Shown: positions 7,987-18,228 of the stretch, one piece after another
Numbering within the stretch: position 1 is the stretch's first letter
How the letters are laid out: each line of letters starts with the position of its first letter
Source of the DNA: Bacteroidia bacterium
GTDB taxonomy: Bacteria; Bacteroidota; Bacteroidia; UKL13-3
NCBI GenBank assembly: GCA_025454875.1
Contig: JALONP010000015.1
Span: 1-64,000, forward strand
Direction: 5' to 3'
DNA: 64,000 nt
The notes under the pieces: model-generated
Told to the model about the DNA's origin: nothing
Seen by the model: the letters and a program-made list of their open reading frames with translations, nothing else
The model's database searches: none
Made by a program: the position numbers and the translations under genes

Positions 7987-10900
7987 ATGAGCAGCCGCAA
8001 CACCAAAAAAACAGCACAACGAGGCCTTCGCTTCGAGCGCTTCTTTACCAAAGAAGGCGTATCTCCATTTGATATGTATGAATATGATTTTCGTACATCC
8101 GTAATTAAAAATCCAAATGGCGAAAAAGTATTTGAATTAAACAATGTAGAAGTTCCAAAATTTTGGAGTCAGGTAGCTACAGATGTTTTGGCTCAAAAAT
8201 ATTTTCGCAAGGCAGGAGTTCCACAAGCAGATGGAACCACTGGTAGCGAAAACTCAATTAAGCAAGTAGCACACCGCATGGCTCACTGCTGGATGAGTTG
8301 GGGCGAACGTTACAACTATTTTGCGTCAACAACCGATGCTCAGGTTTTTTATGACGAAATGGTGTACATGATTATTGGACAGCATGCTGCTCCAAATTCA
8401 CCACAATGGTTTAATACAGGCTTGCATAGCTCATACGGTATTACAGGTAAGCCACAAGGGCATTACTTTGTAAATCCTGAAACTGGTAATTTGGAAAAAT
8501 CGACCTCAGCTTATGAGCGTCCACAACCACATGCATGTTTTATTCTTTCAGTAGATGATGATTTGGTAAATGAAGGCGGTATCATGGATCTTTGGGTTCG
8601 CGAAGCACGTATTTTCAAATATGGTTCAGGTGTTGGAACCAATTTCTCGCGTATTCGTGGTGCTAACGAAAAACTTTCAGGAGGAGGTTCTTCATCAGGC
8701 TTAATGAGTTTCCTTAAAATTGGTGATCGTGCTGCCGGAGCCATTAAATCAGGTGGTACCACAAGGCGTGCTGCCAAAATGGTTTGCTTGGATTTGGATC
8801 ACCCTGAAATTGTAGAGTTCATCAATTGGAAAAAAGACGAAGAGAAAAAAGTAGCTGCACTGATTGCTGCAGGTTATGCCAGCGATTATGAAGGTGAAGC
8901 TTATGCTACTGTTTCGGGCCAAAACTCAAACAACTCGGTTCGCATTCCGCATGAATTTTTTACTGCACTTGAAGAAGGAAAAGATTGGGAACTAAAAGCA
9001 CGTACCAACGGAAGGGTGATGAAAACCATTCCTGCTAACGAGCTTTGGGAGATGATTGGTGATGCTGCTTGGGCATGTGCTGATCCAGGTGTACAATACG
9101 ATTCGACCATTAACGAGTGGCATACGTGCCCAGAAGGTGGCCGTATCAATGCATCAAACCCATGTTCAGAATACATGTTCTTAGATAATACAGCATGTAA
9201 CCTTGCTTCACTAAACTTGATGCGCTTTTTTAATGCCGAAACCTGTGAATATGATGTAAAAGGAATTGAACATGCTTCACGTTTATGGACAGTAGTGCTT
9301 GAAATATCTGTGTTGATGGCTCAGTTCCCATCACAAGAAGTGGCACAACTTTCATATGAGTACCGCACACTTGGTTTGGGTTATGCTAATATGGGAACAG
9401 CCTTAATGGTTGCGGGTATTCCTTACGATTCGCCTAAAGCATTTGCTATTTGCGGAGCAATTACCGCAATTTTAACAGGTACTGCTTACAAAACATCAGC
9501 TGAAATGGCTGAGGTATTAGGAGCTTTCCCTAAATACGAAGAAAACAAAGAGCATATGTTGCGTGTGATGCGTAACCACCGTTATGCAGCATACAATGCT
9601 ACTGATGCATACGAAGGATTATCAATTCGCCCTGCAGGTATTGATCCTAAATATTGCCCTGATTATTTATTAAAAGCTGCTTGTACTTCGTGGGATGATG
9701 CAGTTCAATTGGGTGAAAAATTTGGATACCGCAATGCACAAACTACAGTAATTGCACCAACAGGAACCATTGGTTTGGTAATGGATTGTGACACCACTGG
9801 TATTGAGCCAGATTTTGCCTTGGTTAAGTTCAAAAAATTATCGGGTGGCGGTTACTTTAAAATCATTAACCAATCAGTACCCGTTGCATTGAAAAACCTT
9901 GGTTACAGTGAAACAGAAATTGATGCAATTATCAAATATGCTACTGGACATGCTACCTTAAATGGTGCACCATTTATCAATCCTGAGTCACTTAAATTCC
10001 GTGGCTTTACCGATGAAGAAGTTGCCAAAGCAGAAAAGGCTGTTGCTGGTAGTTTTGAAATTGGTTTTGCATTTAATGCATGGACATTAGGCGAAGATTG
10101 TATGGCTCGCCTCGGCTTTAAACCTGAGGAGTACAACGACTACAACTTTAACTTGTTGCGTAAATTAGGTTTCACCAAAAAAGAAATTGAAGCTGCCAAC
10201 GATTACGTTTGTGGTACAATGACAGTTGAAGGTGCGCCATTGTTAAAAGATGAGCATTTGCCTGTATTTGATTGTGCCAATAAATGCGGAAACAAAGGAG
10301 AGCGTTACATTGCAGCAACAGGTCATATTCGGATGATGGCGGCTGCGCAGCCTTTCTTAAGTGGTGCGATTTCTAAAACAATCAATTTGCCTAACGAAGC
10401 AACTGTTGAGGAAATTAAAGATTGTTATTTCCTTAGCTGGAAACTTGGCTTAAAAGCCAATGCATTGTACCGTGATGGTTGCAAATTATCACAACCGTTA
10501 AGCAACAAATCGGATGTGAAAGATGAAGAAGACATGAACGAAGTTGTAGAGTCGGTATTAGGCGATGCAGCAAGCAAGCCAGTTGGCGAACTTACACCAG
10601 AGCAAGTATTAGATGCAGCAACGGCTATCTTAAACAAATCAAGCGATACTGATTTCAAACGCAAATTGGCACGCATTGTTGAGCGCAAGCAATTGCCAGG
10701 CAAACGCCAAGGATTTACCCAAAAAGCAACTGTAGGTGGCCAAACAATCTTTGTTCGCACTGGTGAATATGAAGACGGAACATTGGGTGAAATTTTTGTG
10801 GATCTACACAAAGAAGGAGCCACATTGCGCTCGCTCATGAACTGCTTCTCTATTGCAGTATCATTGGGCTTGCAGTACGGTGTGCCATTAGAAGAGTATG

Positions 10901-11367
10901 TAGATAAATTTACATTTACTCGTTTTGAGCCTGCAGGCATGGTAACAGGCCATGATAATATTAAGAACGCAACCTCAATTATTGATTACATGTTCCGCAT
11001 GTTAGGCTTTGAATACTTAGGTCGCGAAGATTTTATTCAAGTACCTGCAACTGAAACACAACGCCAACATTTGGCCATTAACCGCCCGCAAGGTATCATT
11101 ACGCCAAAGGCAGTAAATGCACCTGAGGTAAATCCAATATTAAACGAGAGCACAACTGCTCCTGCACCTATTGGGTTTTTAAAACCACAAGCGGTGGTTG
11201 AAACGGTTGTTACACCTGTGGCCGAAGCAGCACCAATGGATCAGACCCAAGCGTATTTAAAAAGCTTTGGCGATAGTCCAGCTTGCCCAAGTTGTGGTAG
11301 CTTAACCATTCGCAGCGGTGCTTGTTACAAATGCATGAACTGCGGAACGCAAACGGGATGTAGTTAA
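7987..11367 (+). CDS. nrdJ: Adenosylcobalamin-dependent ribonucleotide reductase, class II
   Basis: This 1126-residue enzyme reduces ribonucleotides to deoxyribonucleotides with a B12-generated thiyl radical. The active-site finger loop reads N391-P-C393-S-E395, with C393 the predicted thiyl radical site. The redox pair is C184 (HACFIL) and C404 ([10 protein letters not shown]). The phosphate-binding motif PTGTIG is at 592-597 or within one residue of that, followed by the GIEPDFAL segment. The last 30 residues carry CxxC pairs (CPSCGS, CYKCMNC), as in the long NrdJ family, where they recycle the active-site disulfide. A Pro/Ala-rich linker (about 1050-1100) tethers them. Length is typical of the long class II form. 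The DnaA-like boxes upstream suggest coupling to replication, which is inference. A terminator follows. Confidence 0.95.
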   Translation: MSSRNTKKTAQRGLRFERFFTKEGVSPFDMYEYDFRTSVIKNPNGEKVFELNNVEVPKFWSQVATDVLAQKYFRKAGVPQADGTTGSENSIKQVAHRMAHCWMSWGERYNYFASTTDAQVFYDEMVYMIIGQHAAPNSPQWFNTGLHSSYGITGKPQGHYFVNPETGNLEKSTSAYERPQPHACFILSVDDDLVNEGGIMDLWVREARIFKYGSGVGTNFSRIRGANEKLSGGGSSSGLMSFLKIGDRAAGAIKSGGTTRRAAKMVCLDLDHPEIVEFINWKKDEEKKVAALIAAGYASDYEGEAYATVSGQNSNNSVRIPHEFFTALEEGKDWELKARTNGRVMKTIPANELWEMIGDAAWACADPGVQYDSTINEWHTCPEGGRINASNPCSEYMFLDNTACNLASLNLMRFFNAETCEYDVKGIEHASRLWTVVLEISVLMAQFPSQEVAQLSYEYRTLGLGYANMGTALMVAGIPYDSPKAFAICGAITAILTGTAYKTSAEMAEVLGAFPKYEENKEHMLRVMRNHRYAAYNATDAYEGLSIRPAGIDPKYCPDYLLKAACTSWDDAVQLGEKFGYRNAQTTVIAPTGTIGLVMDCDTTGIEPDFALVKFKKLSGGGYFKIINQSVPVALKNLGYSETEIDAIIKYATGHATLNGAPFINPESLKFRGFTDEEVAKAEKAVAGSFEIGFAFNAWTLGEDCMARLGFKPEEYNDYNFNLLRKLGFTKKEIEAANDYVCGTMTVEGAPLLKDEHLPVFDCANKCGNKGERYIAATGHIRMMAAAQPFLSGAISKTINLPNEATVEEIKDCYFLSWKLGLKANALYRDGCKLSQPLSNKSDVKDEEDMNEVVESVLGDAASKPVGELTPEQVLDAATAILNKSSDTDFKRKLARIVERKQLPGKRQGFTQKATVGGQTIFVRTGEYEDGTLGEIFVDLHKEGATLRSLMNCFSIAVSLGLQYGVPLEEYVDKFTFTRFEPAGMVTGHDNIKNATSIIDYMFRMLGFEYLGREDFIQVPATETQRQHLAINRPQGIITPKAVNAPEVNPILNESTTAPAPIGFLKPQAVVETVVTPVAEAAPMDQTQAYLKSFGDSPACPSCGSLTIRSGACYKCMNCGTQTGCS

Positions 11368-11423
11368 TCCGTGGTACTTCGAATAGCCGCAAGCGTACCG
11401 GAAAAATAAAATGTAACCATACC

Positions 11424-11456
11424 AATCCCTCACCATTTAATTGGTGGGGGATTTTT
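11424..11456 (+). terminator. Intrinsic terminator after nrdJ
   Basis: A 12-bp stem with one G-U pair (11424-11435 with 11442-11453) and a 6-nt loop runs into TTTTTGTTT. It lies 57 bp past the nrdJ stop codon, between the two convergent genes. Confidence 0.8.
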
Positions 11457-11495
11457 GTTTGTGGATGAACGGTTCGAAAGGTTGTTGAAACACAA

Positions 11496-12269
11496 TCAAT
11501 CAAACTGTATCCCTAAACCTGCTTGCAATTGCAATAAGTGGTATTGTTGGGTATAATCATCAACCGAAAAGGAGATATCACGGATCATTTCGGTCCATAC
11601 AATGTTTTTGTATTTTAGGCTTGTGTAGAGGTATTGAACACCAAACAACAATACACATTTTCGAAAAGGTGAGTTTGAAAATTTAGGATCAAATGGGCTG
11701 TATTTAAGCAGAATATTTCCGGCAAAACCCCAGTTATATTCATTCACACGGTCTTGTCTTATATGGTAAGGTGTTTGTTGGCTACCAATTGTGTAATACC
11801 AATCAAATTGTGGCAATGCCCCTCTAACCATCCCTGCCGAAGCGCCAATATCAATGGTAGTGCGGTACGTTTTAAGGGGTAAATACAAACCTACCAACAA
11901 TCCATTTAACGACCAGTCTTTGCTTTCAAAACGAATATTATCAAGGTTGCTGTTGGCTGCAGTTAAATCGCCAATGTAGTTGGCATTGTCAAATGGATTT
12001 TGCAAATGGGTGTATTGCAATGAAACACCAACCAATGGTGCTACTTCGTATGAAAATCCGATTCCAAATTGGGAACCAGTTCGCGCATAACCCGATTCGA
12101 GTTTGTATGATTTATCGGCAAAATCCAATTGCGGAAATGCTGCTCCACCAATTGCGTAAAAAGTACCTGGCATCAATAAGGCATTTTCAATAATAAATTT
12201 GCGTTGTGCATTTACGTTTTGTGTAAGTACCAAACAACAAATCAATATTAACCAATGCCTGCTGCACAT
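11496..12269 (-). CDS. Predicted outer-membrane beta-barrel protein
   Basis: A 257-residue exported protein with a signal peptide (about 1-21, ending VNAQ). It has alternating polar and aromatic strands throughout, such as GIGFSYEVAPLVGVSLQYTH, LNGLLVGLYLPL and LLFGVQYLYTSLKY. It ends LQAGLGIQFD, which resembles an outer-membrane beta-signal. I cannot assign a specific family or function. Its ATG shares the A of the upstream acyl-CoA ligase stop codon (TAATG), so the two are probably translationally coupled and co-transcribed. Confidence 0.6.
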   Translation of the reverse strand: MCSRHWLILICCLVLTQNVNAQRKFIIENALLMPGTFYAIGGAAFPQLDFADKSYKLESGYARTGSQFGIGFSYEVAPLVGVSLQYTHLQNPFDNANYIGDLTAANSNLDNIRFESKDWSLNGLLVGLYLPLKTYRTTIDIGASAGMVRGALPQFDWYYTIGSQQTPYHIRQDRVNEYNWGFAGNILLKYSPFDPKFSNSPFRKCVLLFGVQYLYTSLKYKNIVWTEMIRDISFSVDDYTQQYHLLQLQAGLGIQFD

Positions 12270-14146
12270 TACTCTACAATTTTAACATACATGGCTTGTA
12301 TTGCTTGAGCGTATTTTTGCTCAACAATTTTTCGTTTAATTTTTTGCGTTGGTGTTAACTCTCCAGCCTCAAGGGTAAATAGTTTTCGCTTAACAATAAA
12401 CTCTTTTACGCGTTCAAATTTGCCAAGTTCTTTTTCCATCTCTTTCATATCGGCTTCAATCCAACTTTTTACAGCAGCATCTTCAATCCAATCATTTGTT
12501 TCATTAATGTAATCTTCGCCAAAACCAAACTGTTCTTTCAGTTCTTCTCTTGAAGGAACAATAATCGCAGTTAAGTATTCTTGCTTATCGCCAATCAAAA
12601 ATATTTGTTCAATTTTTGGTGATTTTAAATAGGCATTTTCTATTGGAGTTGGATACACATTTTTACCAAAAGAGTTTACAATGATGTTTTTAATCCTATC
12701 GGTAATTTTTAAGTAACCCTTGTAAAATTTACCAACATCACCTGTATGTAACCAACCGTCTGCATCAATGGCTTCAGCAGTTTGTTCAGGTAAATTGTAA
12801 TAACCTTTCATTACGTTCGGTCCTTTTACTAATATCTCGCCTTCTACTGATTCGAAGTTTTCGTCAAATGAATCATAGGTTTGAATGGTGTAAATTTCTT
12901 TTGTATCCGGATTTTGAATGGCTACAGAACAACCTTTACCTACACGTCCTACTGACCCAAATATTTGTCGGTGATGCTCATTCACACTTACCAATGGAGA
13001 TGTTTCGGTAAGACCGTATCCTTCGCAAACCAATACTCCAATATTGCCAAAAAACTCGCCAACATGTTGAGGTAATGCGCCACCACCCGAAATCATAATA
13101 CCCATATTGCCGCCAAGCTTTTCTTTAATTTTACTGTATACCAATTTCTCGGCAAGCATTAATTGCAGTGCAAGTAAAGGTCCATTTGATTTGCCTTGTT
13201 CCCTATTATGCCTGCGTTTTTCGCCTACATTAATTGCCCATTCAAATATTTTTAAGCTGAATCCACCTTTTTGTGTAATGTTTTTGCGAACACGTTCTTC
13301 AATACGTTCCAATAAGCGAGGTACCGTTAAAATTGCTGTCGGTTTAACCTCCATAATATTGCTGCTAAGGGCTTCGAGGCTTTGGGCAAACGCAATTTCA
13401 CTCCCAACATATGTACTTAAATAGTAAGTAGCAGTACGTTCATACACATGGCATAAAGGCAAAAACGATAAAAAGCGGTAATCTTTGTTTACCACAGGCA
13501 TCATGTCTATTGCCATAATTACATTGCTCATAAAGTTGCCATGCGTAAGCATTGCACCTTTGGGTTTACCGGTGGTTCCAGAAGTATACAACAAACACGA
13601 TAAATCCTCCCAAGTTACACTTTGAAGCTGTTCTTCTATTCTAGGTTTTAGTTCTGGATATAGGGTTTTGCCTTGGGCAATTAATTCTAAATACGAAATA
13701 GCATCATCTGATTTTTTTTCTTCAAAAGCAGTAATCACGTATTTTAAGTGAGGGCAATTGCCTTTTACTTTATTTACCCGTTTAAGTAAAAAGGGAGTAC
13801 CAACGAGGATAACAGAAGCTTGCGAATCGTTTAAGATGTACTCAATCTCGCTTTCGCTCAATGTTGGGTAAATGGATACATTCACAATGCCCAACTGCAT
13901 GAGTCCTTGATCAAAGGCAATATACTCAGGGCAGTTTTCAATAATGAGTGCGGCTTTATCACCTTTTTGGTAGCCTTTGCTCAGCAAGAAAGCTGAAATA
14001 GCATTGGCTTGATCCAATACTTCGGCATAGGTAATGGGCTTATAGGTGTCTTTTACTTTTTCAAGTAAAAAGGTGCTTTGTGGGGTTTTAATTTGGTTGG
14101 CTGCATTGCGCAAAAAGTAATGTAATGATGGAAACTGTTGTTGCAT
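12269..14146 (-). CDS. Long-chain acyl-CoA synthetase (AMP-forming)
   Basis: A 625-residue adenylate-forming enzyme that activates a fatty acid to acyl-AMP and then acyl-CoA. The P-loop-like motif YTSGTTGKPKG starts near residue 187. The AMP-binding motif GYGLTE, the GWLHTGDVG motif and the C-terminal lysine region (GELTPTQKIKRK) are all present in the normal order. Length fits the FadD/FAA family of Bacteroidota. It is cytoplasmic or inner-membrane peripheral. A 124-bp gap separates it from peptide deformylase upstream, and it overlaps the downstream barrel gene by one base. The exact chain-length preference is not visible. Confidence 0.92.
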   Translation of the reverse strand: MQQQFPSLHYFLRNAANQIKTPQSTFLLEKVKDTYKPITYAEVLDQANAISAFLLSKGYQKGDKAALIIENCPEYIAFDQGLMQLGIVNVSIYPTLSESEIEYILNDSQASVILVGTPFLLKRVNKVKGNCPHLKYVITAFEEKKSDDAISYLELIAQGKTLYPELKPRIEEQLQSVTWEDLSCLLYTSGTTGKPKGAMLTHGNFMSNVIMAIDMMPVVNKDYRFLSFLPLCHVYERTATYYLSTYVGSEIAFAQSLEALSSNIMEVKPTAILTVPRLLERIEERVRKNITQKGGFSLKIFEWAINVGEKRRHNREQGKSNGPLLALQLMLAEKLVYSKIKEKLGGNMGIMISGGGALPQHVGEFFGNIGVLVCEGYGLTETSPLVSVNEHHRQIFGSVGRVGKGCSVAIQNPDTKEIYTIQTYDSFDENFESVEGEILVKGPNVMKGYYNLPEQTAEAIDADGWLHTGDVGKFYKGYLKITDRIKNIIVNSFGKNVYPTPIENAYLKSPKIEQIFLIGDKQEYLTAIIVPSREELKEQFGFGEDYINETNDWIEDAAVKSWIEADMKEMEKELGKFERVKEFIVKRKLFTLEAGELTPTQKIKRKIVEQKYAQAIQAMYVKIVE

Positions 14147-14198
14147 ATATTTATTAAATTAAAACCAATGGGCATCCTCATTATTTACCCTTTGGGCT

Positions 14199-14223
14199 TG
14201 AAAATGAGAAAATTTCATTTTCA
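14199..14223. other. A/T-rich inverted repeat between def and the acyl-CoA ligase gene
   Basis: TGAAAATGA (14199-14207) and TCATTTTCA (14215-14223) form a 9-bp inverted repeat with a 7-nt loop. It has too little GC and no adjacent T run on the minus strand to be a strong terminator. It could be an operator or a weak attenuator. Confidence 0.25.
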
Positions 14224-14270
14224 AACAGATTACATAAATACAAAAAAAATAGAAAGTTGTTTGTAGGATT

Positions 14271-14825
14271 TTACCTTGTTGAAGGAAATCGCATTTTATA
14301 ATCTACCTCAACCCCTCCTTTAGAGATTGTTATCAATTTGTTTTTCAGCAGTCTTTTACGCAGTTCTGAGAGGTGATCTACGAATAAAACGCCCTTGATA
14401 TGGTCATACTCATGCTGAATAACCCGGGCAGGCATTCCATGAAATTCTTCTTCATGTTCCACAAAATGTTCGTCCCAATAACGAATGGCAATATCAGAAT
14501 AGCGCTTCACATTATCACGTATGTGTGGTATCGAGAGGCATCCTTCTTCATATTCCCATTTTTCGCCAAATTCTTCAATAATTTCGGCATTGATAAATAC
14601 CTTTTTAAACTCTGGATAATCTGCGTCTTGCATCGGACCAGCATCAACTACAAATAAGTTAAGTGATTTGCCAATTTGTGGAGCAGCCAAACCCACACCA
14701 TTTGATTCGTACATTGTTTCCCACATACTGTCAATCAGCATTTCCAAGCCGTCATAATCTTTGGTTAAGGGAACCGCTTTTTTTCTCAGCACCGGATCAC
14801 CGTATGCTACTATTGGTAATATCAT
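14271..14825 (-). CDS. def: Peptide deformylase
   Basis: A 184-residue metalloenzyme that removes the N-formyl group from nascent proteins. All three signature motifs are present: GVGLAAPQIG (motif 1, about residue 43), EGCLS with metal-ligand C96 (motif 2), and H138-E-Y-D-H142 with the two metal His and catalytic Glu139 (motif 3). Length is normal. It lies downstream of ruvX, with a 123-bp gap holding its own predicted promoter. Confidence 0.97.
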   Translation of the reverse strand: MILPIVAYGDPVLRKKAVPLTKDYDGLEMLIDSMWETMYESNGVGLAAPQIGKSLNLFVVDAGPMQDADYPEFKKVFINAEIIEEFGEKWEYEEGCLSIPHIRDNVKRYSDIAIRYWDEHFVEHEEEFHGMPARVIQHEYDHIKGVLFVDHLSELRKRLLKNKLITISKGGVEVDYKMRFPSTR

Positions 14826-14885
14826 TTGATTCTATTTTTACTTATGAAAAAGAATATGGTTGCTCCCGATAACTATCAGGATACG

Positions 14886-14893
14886 CAAATCTA
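14886..14893 (-). promoter_or_regulatory. Predicted def -7 element
   Basis: On the minus strand the sequence reads TAGATTTG, a perfect match to TAnnTTTG, 60 nt before the def start codon. The -33 region about 20 nt upstream has only a weak TTTAG-like match. Confidence 0.45.
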
Positions 14894-14948
14894 CGCCAGC
14901 ATTCTTAATTCCTAAATGACTTAAATCCATTACATTTTCTTCTTTGTT

Positions 14949-15365
14949 TTAACCACCTTTCATTTGAAGGTATGTTTGCAAAATAAGAACAGCACTCACT
15001 TGGTCGATGTTTTCTTTTTTAGCCCTATCCTTCTTTTTTAATCCCATTTCGAGCAAGCTCCGGGTTGCGATGGCCGATGTAAAACGTTCATCAACTTGGG
15101 AAACAGGTATAGATGGGAATGTTTTTTGGAGCAAGGAAATAAATTTTGCAACATGCACTGCCGATTGCGAATTGGTTCCATCCAATTTGAGGGGTTTGCC
15201 AATTACAAAATCACTTACAGGTTCGCGCTCTATATAACTTTTGAGGTAAGCAATTGCATCTTTGGTTGGCACTGTTCCCAATGCACTTGCAATTAGCTGC
15301 ATGGCATCTGTGGTGGCAAGTCCCACCCTTTTGGTTCCGAAATCAATGGCTACAATCCGCGGCAT
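14949..15365 (-). CDS. ruvX: Holliday junction resolvase-like protein RuvX/YqgF
   Basis: A 138-residue RNase H-fold protein. The N-terminal strand IVAIDFGTKRVGLATTD carries the first catalytic Asp. FVIGKPL and the VDERFTS segment follow, with a C-terminal Asp near residue 125 (IDQVSAVLILQ). Family members act in 16S pre-rRNA 5'-end processing and were first proposed as Holliday junction resolvases. Its start lies 5 bp after the thiL stop, so it is read from the thiL transcript. Confidence 0.93.
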   Translation of the reverse strand: MPRIVAIDFGTKRVGLATTDAMQLIASALGTVPTKDAIAYLKSYIEREPVSDFVIGKPLKLDGTNSQSAVHVAKFISLLQKTFPSIPVSQVDERFTSAIATRSLLEMGLKKKDRAKKENIDQVSAVLILQTYLQMKGG

Positions 15366-15370
15366 AGAGA

Positions 15371-16405
15371 TTAAAAGGCTTTCCAGCCTTGTGCTTTTAA
15401 AGCGTGTTTATTTCCGCTTTTTGATATCATGTGCAAGCCTTCTTTTGCATCGGTTACGTGTCCAATGATGGTAATATCAGGATTGTTTTTTAGTTTTTCG
15501 TAATCGGCTTGTTTAATGGTAAATAGCAATTCATAATCTTCGCCACCGCTCAAAGCCGTAAGGGTTGGATCAAGTTCCATTTCACGTGCAGTATTGTAGG
15601 TCATTGGGTCAATGGGTATCTTTTCTTCAAACAAAGTAATACCAACATTTGATTGTGATGCCAGATGGAAAAGTTCTGAAGCCAAACCATCGCTAATATC
15701 AATCATGGAAGTAGGTTTAACGTCCAATTGTTTCAAAAGCTCAACGATATCTTTTCGTGCTTCGGGTTTTAATTGCCTTTCCAAAATATAATCATAACCG
15801 TCTAAATCAGGTTGAACTTCTGGGTTTGAGGCAAACACTCTTTTTTCACGTTCAAGCAACTGGAAACCGGTATACGCGCCACCTAAATCGCCACTCACGC
15901 AAACCAAATCAAATTCTTTCGCACCATTCCGGTATACCAAATCTGTTTCTTTTGCTTCGCCAATAGCAGTAACACTAATTACCAATCCTTGTTTTGAAGC
16001 AGTGGTATCACCGCCAACCAAATCTACTTGGTATTTTTCGCATGCAGCCAACATGCCAGCATACAATTCTTCAATGGCTTCGAGCGAAAATTTACTTGAA
16101 ATACCTAATGATACTGTTACCTGTTTCGGAATAGCATTCATGGCGTACACATCACTTAGGTTAACAACAATGGCTTTGTAGCCAAGGTGTTTTAGCGGGA
16201 AAAACGATAAATCAAAATGAATACCTTCTAGGAGAAGGTCGGTTGTGATTACCGAGCAGTTATCACCATGTTTAACTACTGCCGCATCATCGCCTACACC
16301 TTTAAGAGTATTAGAATGGTGTAGCTGAATATTTTTGGTTAAATGAGTGATTAAGCCAAATTCTCCAAGGGATTCAAGTGAAGTTCGTGTATTGTTTTCG
16401 AGCAT
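15371..16405 (-). CDS. thiL: Thiamine-monophosphate kinase
   Basis: A 344-residue enzyme of the PurM/SelD fold that phosphorylates thiamine monophosphate to thiamine diphosphate with ATP. Motifs seen: KGVGDDAAVV near residue 36-45 (metal binding), the LLEGIHFD segment, VGGDTTASKQG, MIDISDGLASELFHL (second metal site) and LSGGEDYELLF near the C terminus. Length is typical. It leads the thiL-ruvX pair, with the DUF4293-type membrane gene 43 bp upstream on the same strand. No other thiamine genes are in the window. Confidence 0.95.
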   Translation of the reverse strand: MLENNTRTSLESLGEFGLITHLTKNIQLHHSNTLKGVGDDAAVVKHGDNCSVITTDLLLEGIHFDLSFFPLKHLGYKAIVVNLSDVYAMNAIPKQVTVSLGISSKFSLEAIEELYAGMLAACEKYQVDLVGGDTTASKQGLVISVTAIGEAKETDLVYRNGAKEFDLVCVSGDLGGAYTGFQLLEREKRVFASNPEVQPDLDGYDYILERQLKPEARKDIVELLKQLDVKPTSMIDISDGLASELFHLASQSNVGITLFEEKIPIDPMTYNTAREMELDPTLTALSGGEDYELLFTIKQADYEKLKNNPDITIIGHVTDAKEGLHMISKSGNKHALKAQGWKAF

Positions 16406-16448
16406 AATGTGTAACGAAAATTGACTTTATTCTTTGTTTCAGATGCAA

Positions 16449-16931
16449 TTACCTAAGTCTGTCTGCGCTTTTTACAAGCTCTTCATCTTTGCGAATGAGC
16501 AGCAACCCACGCAAATTGAGGTATAACATAAAAAACATAAGGGCTAATCCAAATGTAGATTGCATGCTGAGGGTGTTAAATGCAAAATTGGGAATAGCAG
16601 TGAAAGCTTTTACAAATAACATGGCCACAAGTGCACCAATAAAAGCAAAGTTAAGCTTCACATGTGTCATTTGTCTTTTTCTATTTTTATACCCAAGAAT
16701 GATATTGATGGTCCACCCAATGACCAAAGCTACCAGGGCGATGAGTTCATATTGTATGGTTTGACTCACCAGGATGCCGTTTTCGAAATACCTTAAGTAA
16801 ATTAGGTTAAGGGTATAATCTTTAACTAAGCCCTCGGTCATTTGATGGGCATTGATAAGAGAGCCACCACAAGCCATAGCACAAATAAAAATAATGGCGA
16901 TAAAATAAATGGTTTGAATCCGTTGTATCAT
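16449..16931 (-). CDS. DUF4293-type integral membrane protein
   Basis: A 160-residue protein with four hydrophobic segments (about residues 6-25, 62-82, 96-113 and 127-146). The N terminus MIQRIQTIYF and the Arg/Lys-rich loop after segment 2 fit the Bacteroidota-specific DUF4293 family. Its function is not known. It probably shares a transcript with thiL downstream and is divergent from the thiolase gene. Confidence 0.7.
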   Translation of the reverse strand: MIQRIQTIYFIAIIFICAMACGGSLINAHQMTEGLVKDYTLNLIYLRYFENGILVSQTIQYELIALVALVIGWTINIILGYKNRKRQMTHVKLNFAFIGALVAMLFVKAFTAIPNFAFNTLSMQSTFGLALMFFMLYLNLRGLLLIRKDEELVKSADRLR

Positions 16932-16990
16932 GTTTTAGATAAAAATAATCATGCGAACATACCTCAAAATTCTGATTAACCGAAAAATCA

Positions 16991-16998
16991 TACATTTG
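16991..16998 (+). promoter_or_regulatory. Predicted -7 element of the thiolase-truA-ABC operon
   Basis: TACATTTG, a perfect TAnnTTTG match followed by CCC, lies 27 nt before the thiolase ATG. The -33 region is weak. Confidence 0.5.
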
Positions 16999-17025
16999 CC
17001 CGAGTAAGTTTAGATAAATACTTAG

Positions 17026-18228
17026 ATGACAAAAGAAGTATACGTTATTGATGCAGTCCGCACACCTATTGGTAAATATGCTGGTAGTTTAAGCAGCATA
17101 AGGCCAGATGATTTAGCAGCGCTTGTATTAAAAGCGTTGGTTGCGCGTAACCCTCAGGTGGATATTACCCAAATTGAAGACATCATTTTTGGTGCAGCAA
17201 ACCAAGCTGGAGAAGACAACCGCAACGTTGCACGAATGGCCGCTTTGTTAGCAGGATTGCCAATTACCGTTGGGGGTAACACGGTAAATAGGCTTTGTGC
17301 ATCGGGGCTTCAAGCAATTGCGGATGCAAGTAGAAGCATTGCAGTTGGAGATGGAGATATTTATATTGCTGGAGGAGTTGAGAGCATGACCCGTGCTCCG
17401 TTTGTGATGGCCAAGGCAGAAACAGCTTTTGGTAGAACTCCTGAAATTTATGATACAACAATAGGGTGGCGTTTTACCAATCCGGCATTAGCTGCTTTGT
17501 ACCACCCTTACGCAATGGGCGAAACAGCGGAGAATGTTGCCGAGCGTTGGTCTATCTCACGCGAAGAGCAAGATGCATTTGCAGTTGCCTCGCAACAAAA
17601 ATACGCCAATGCGCATGCGGCTAACCAATTCAGCCAAGAAATTATTCCCGTATCCATTCCACAAAAAAAAGGTGATGCCGTAATCTTCTCAAAAGATGAA
17701 CATCCACGGTTGAGTAGTATAGATGATTTGGCCAAGCTCAAACCAGCGTTTAAAAAGAATGGAACAGTAACGGCTGGCAATGCAAGTGGGATAAATGACG
17801 GGGCTGCGGCCCTTTTACTGGCAAATGAACAAACAGTTGTAAAGAACAATTTAAAACCGCTGGCAAGAGTTGTAAGCAGGGGAGTTGCAGGTGTAGATCC
17901 GGCAATTATGGGAATAGGTCCTGTACCCGCTACCCAAAAAGCGCTTGAACGAGCAGGATTATCAATTAATGACATTGGGTTGTTTGAGTTAAATGAGGCA
18001 TTTGCCTCTCAAAGCATCGCTTGTATTCGCGATTTAAACATCAATCCAGATATTGTAAATGTAAATGGTGGTGCCATTGCTTTGGGTCATCCGTTGGGTG
18101 CAAGTGGTGCTCGAATTTCCACTACCCTCATACATGAAATGCACAAGCGAAACATTCGTTATGGAGTAGCAACAATGTGTATTGGCGTAGGACAAGGAGT
18201 GGCTATTGTATACGAAAAAGTGTCGTAA
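17026..18228 (+). CDS. Acetyl-CoA acyltransferase, closest in pattern to 3-oxoadipyl-CoA thiolase
   Basis: A 400-residue thiolase. The nucleophile is C91 (NRLCASG), the catalytic His is H355 (ALGHPLGASG) and the second Cys is C385 (MCIGVGQG). The N-terminal half, with GAANQAGEDNRNVARMA, GGVESMTRAPFVM and DTTIGWRF, closely follows PcaF/PaaJ-type 3-oxoadipyl-CoA thiolases rather than the generic acetoacetyl-CoA type. No other phenylacetate or protocatechuate genes are nearby, so a general beta-oxidation or acetoacetyl-CoA role remains possible. It is the first gene of a tightly packed run: its stop codon TAA overlaps the truA ATG. Confidence 0.88.
   Translation: MTKEVYVIDAVRTPIGKYAGSLSSIRPDDLAALVLKALVARNPQVDITQIEDIIFGAANQAGEDNRNVARMAALLAGLPITVGGNTVNRLCASGLQAIADASRSIAVGDGDIYIAGGVESMTRAPFVMAKAETAFGRTPEIYDTTIGWRFTNPALAALYHPYAMGETAENVAERWSISREEQDAFAVASQQKYANAHAANQFSQEIIPVSIPQKKGDAVIFSKDEHPRLSSIDDLAKLKPAFKKNGTVTAGNASGINDGAAALLLANEQTVVKNNLKPLARVVSRGVAGVDPAIMGIGPVPATQKALERAGLSINDIGLFELNEAFASQSIACIRDLNINPDIVNVNGGAIALGHPLGASGARISTTLIHEMHKRNIRYGVATMCIGVGQGVAIVYEKVS

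Noticed and set aside
10425-10940. 171-codon minus-strand open frame inside nrdJ
   Set aside because: It is fully inside a well-conserved gene and has Ser/Pro-rich composition typical of an antisense shadow, with no family match recognised.
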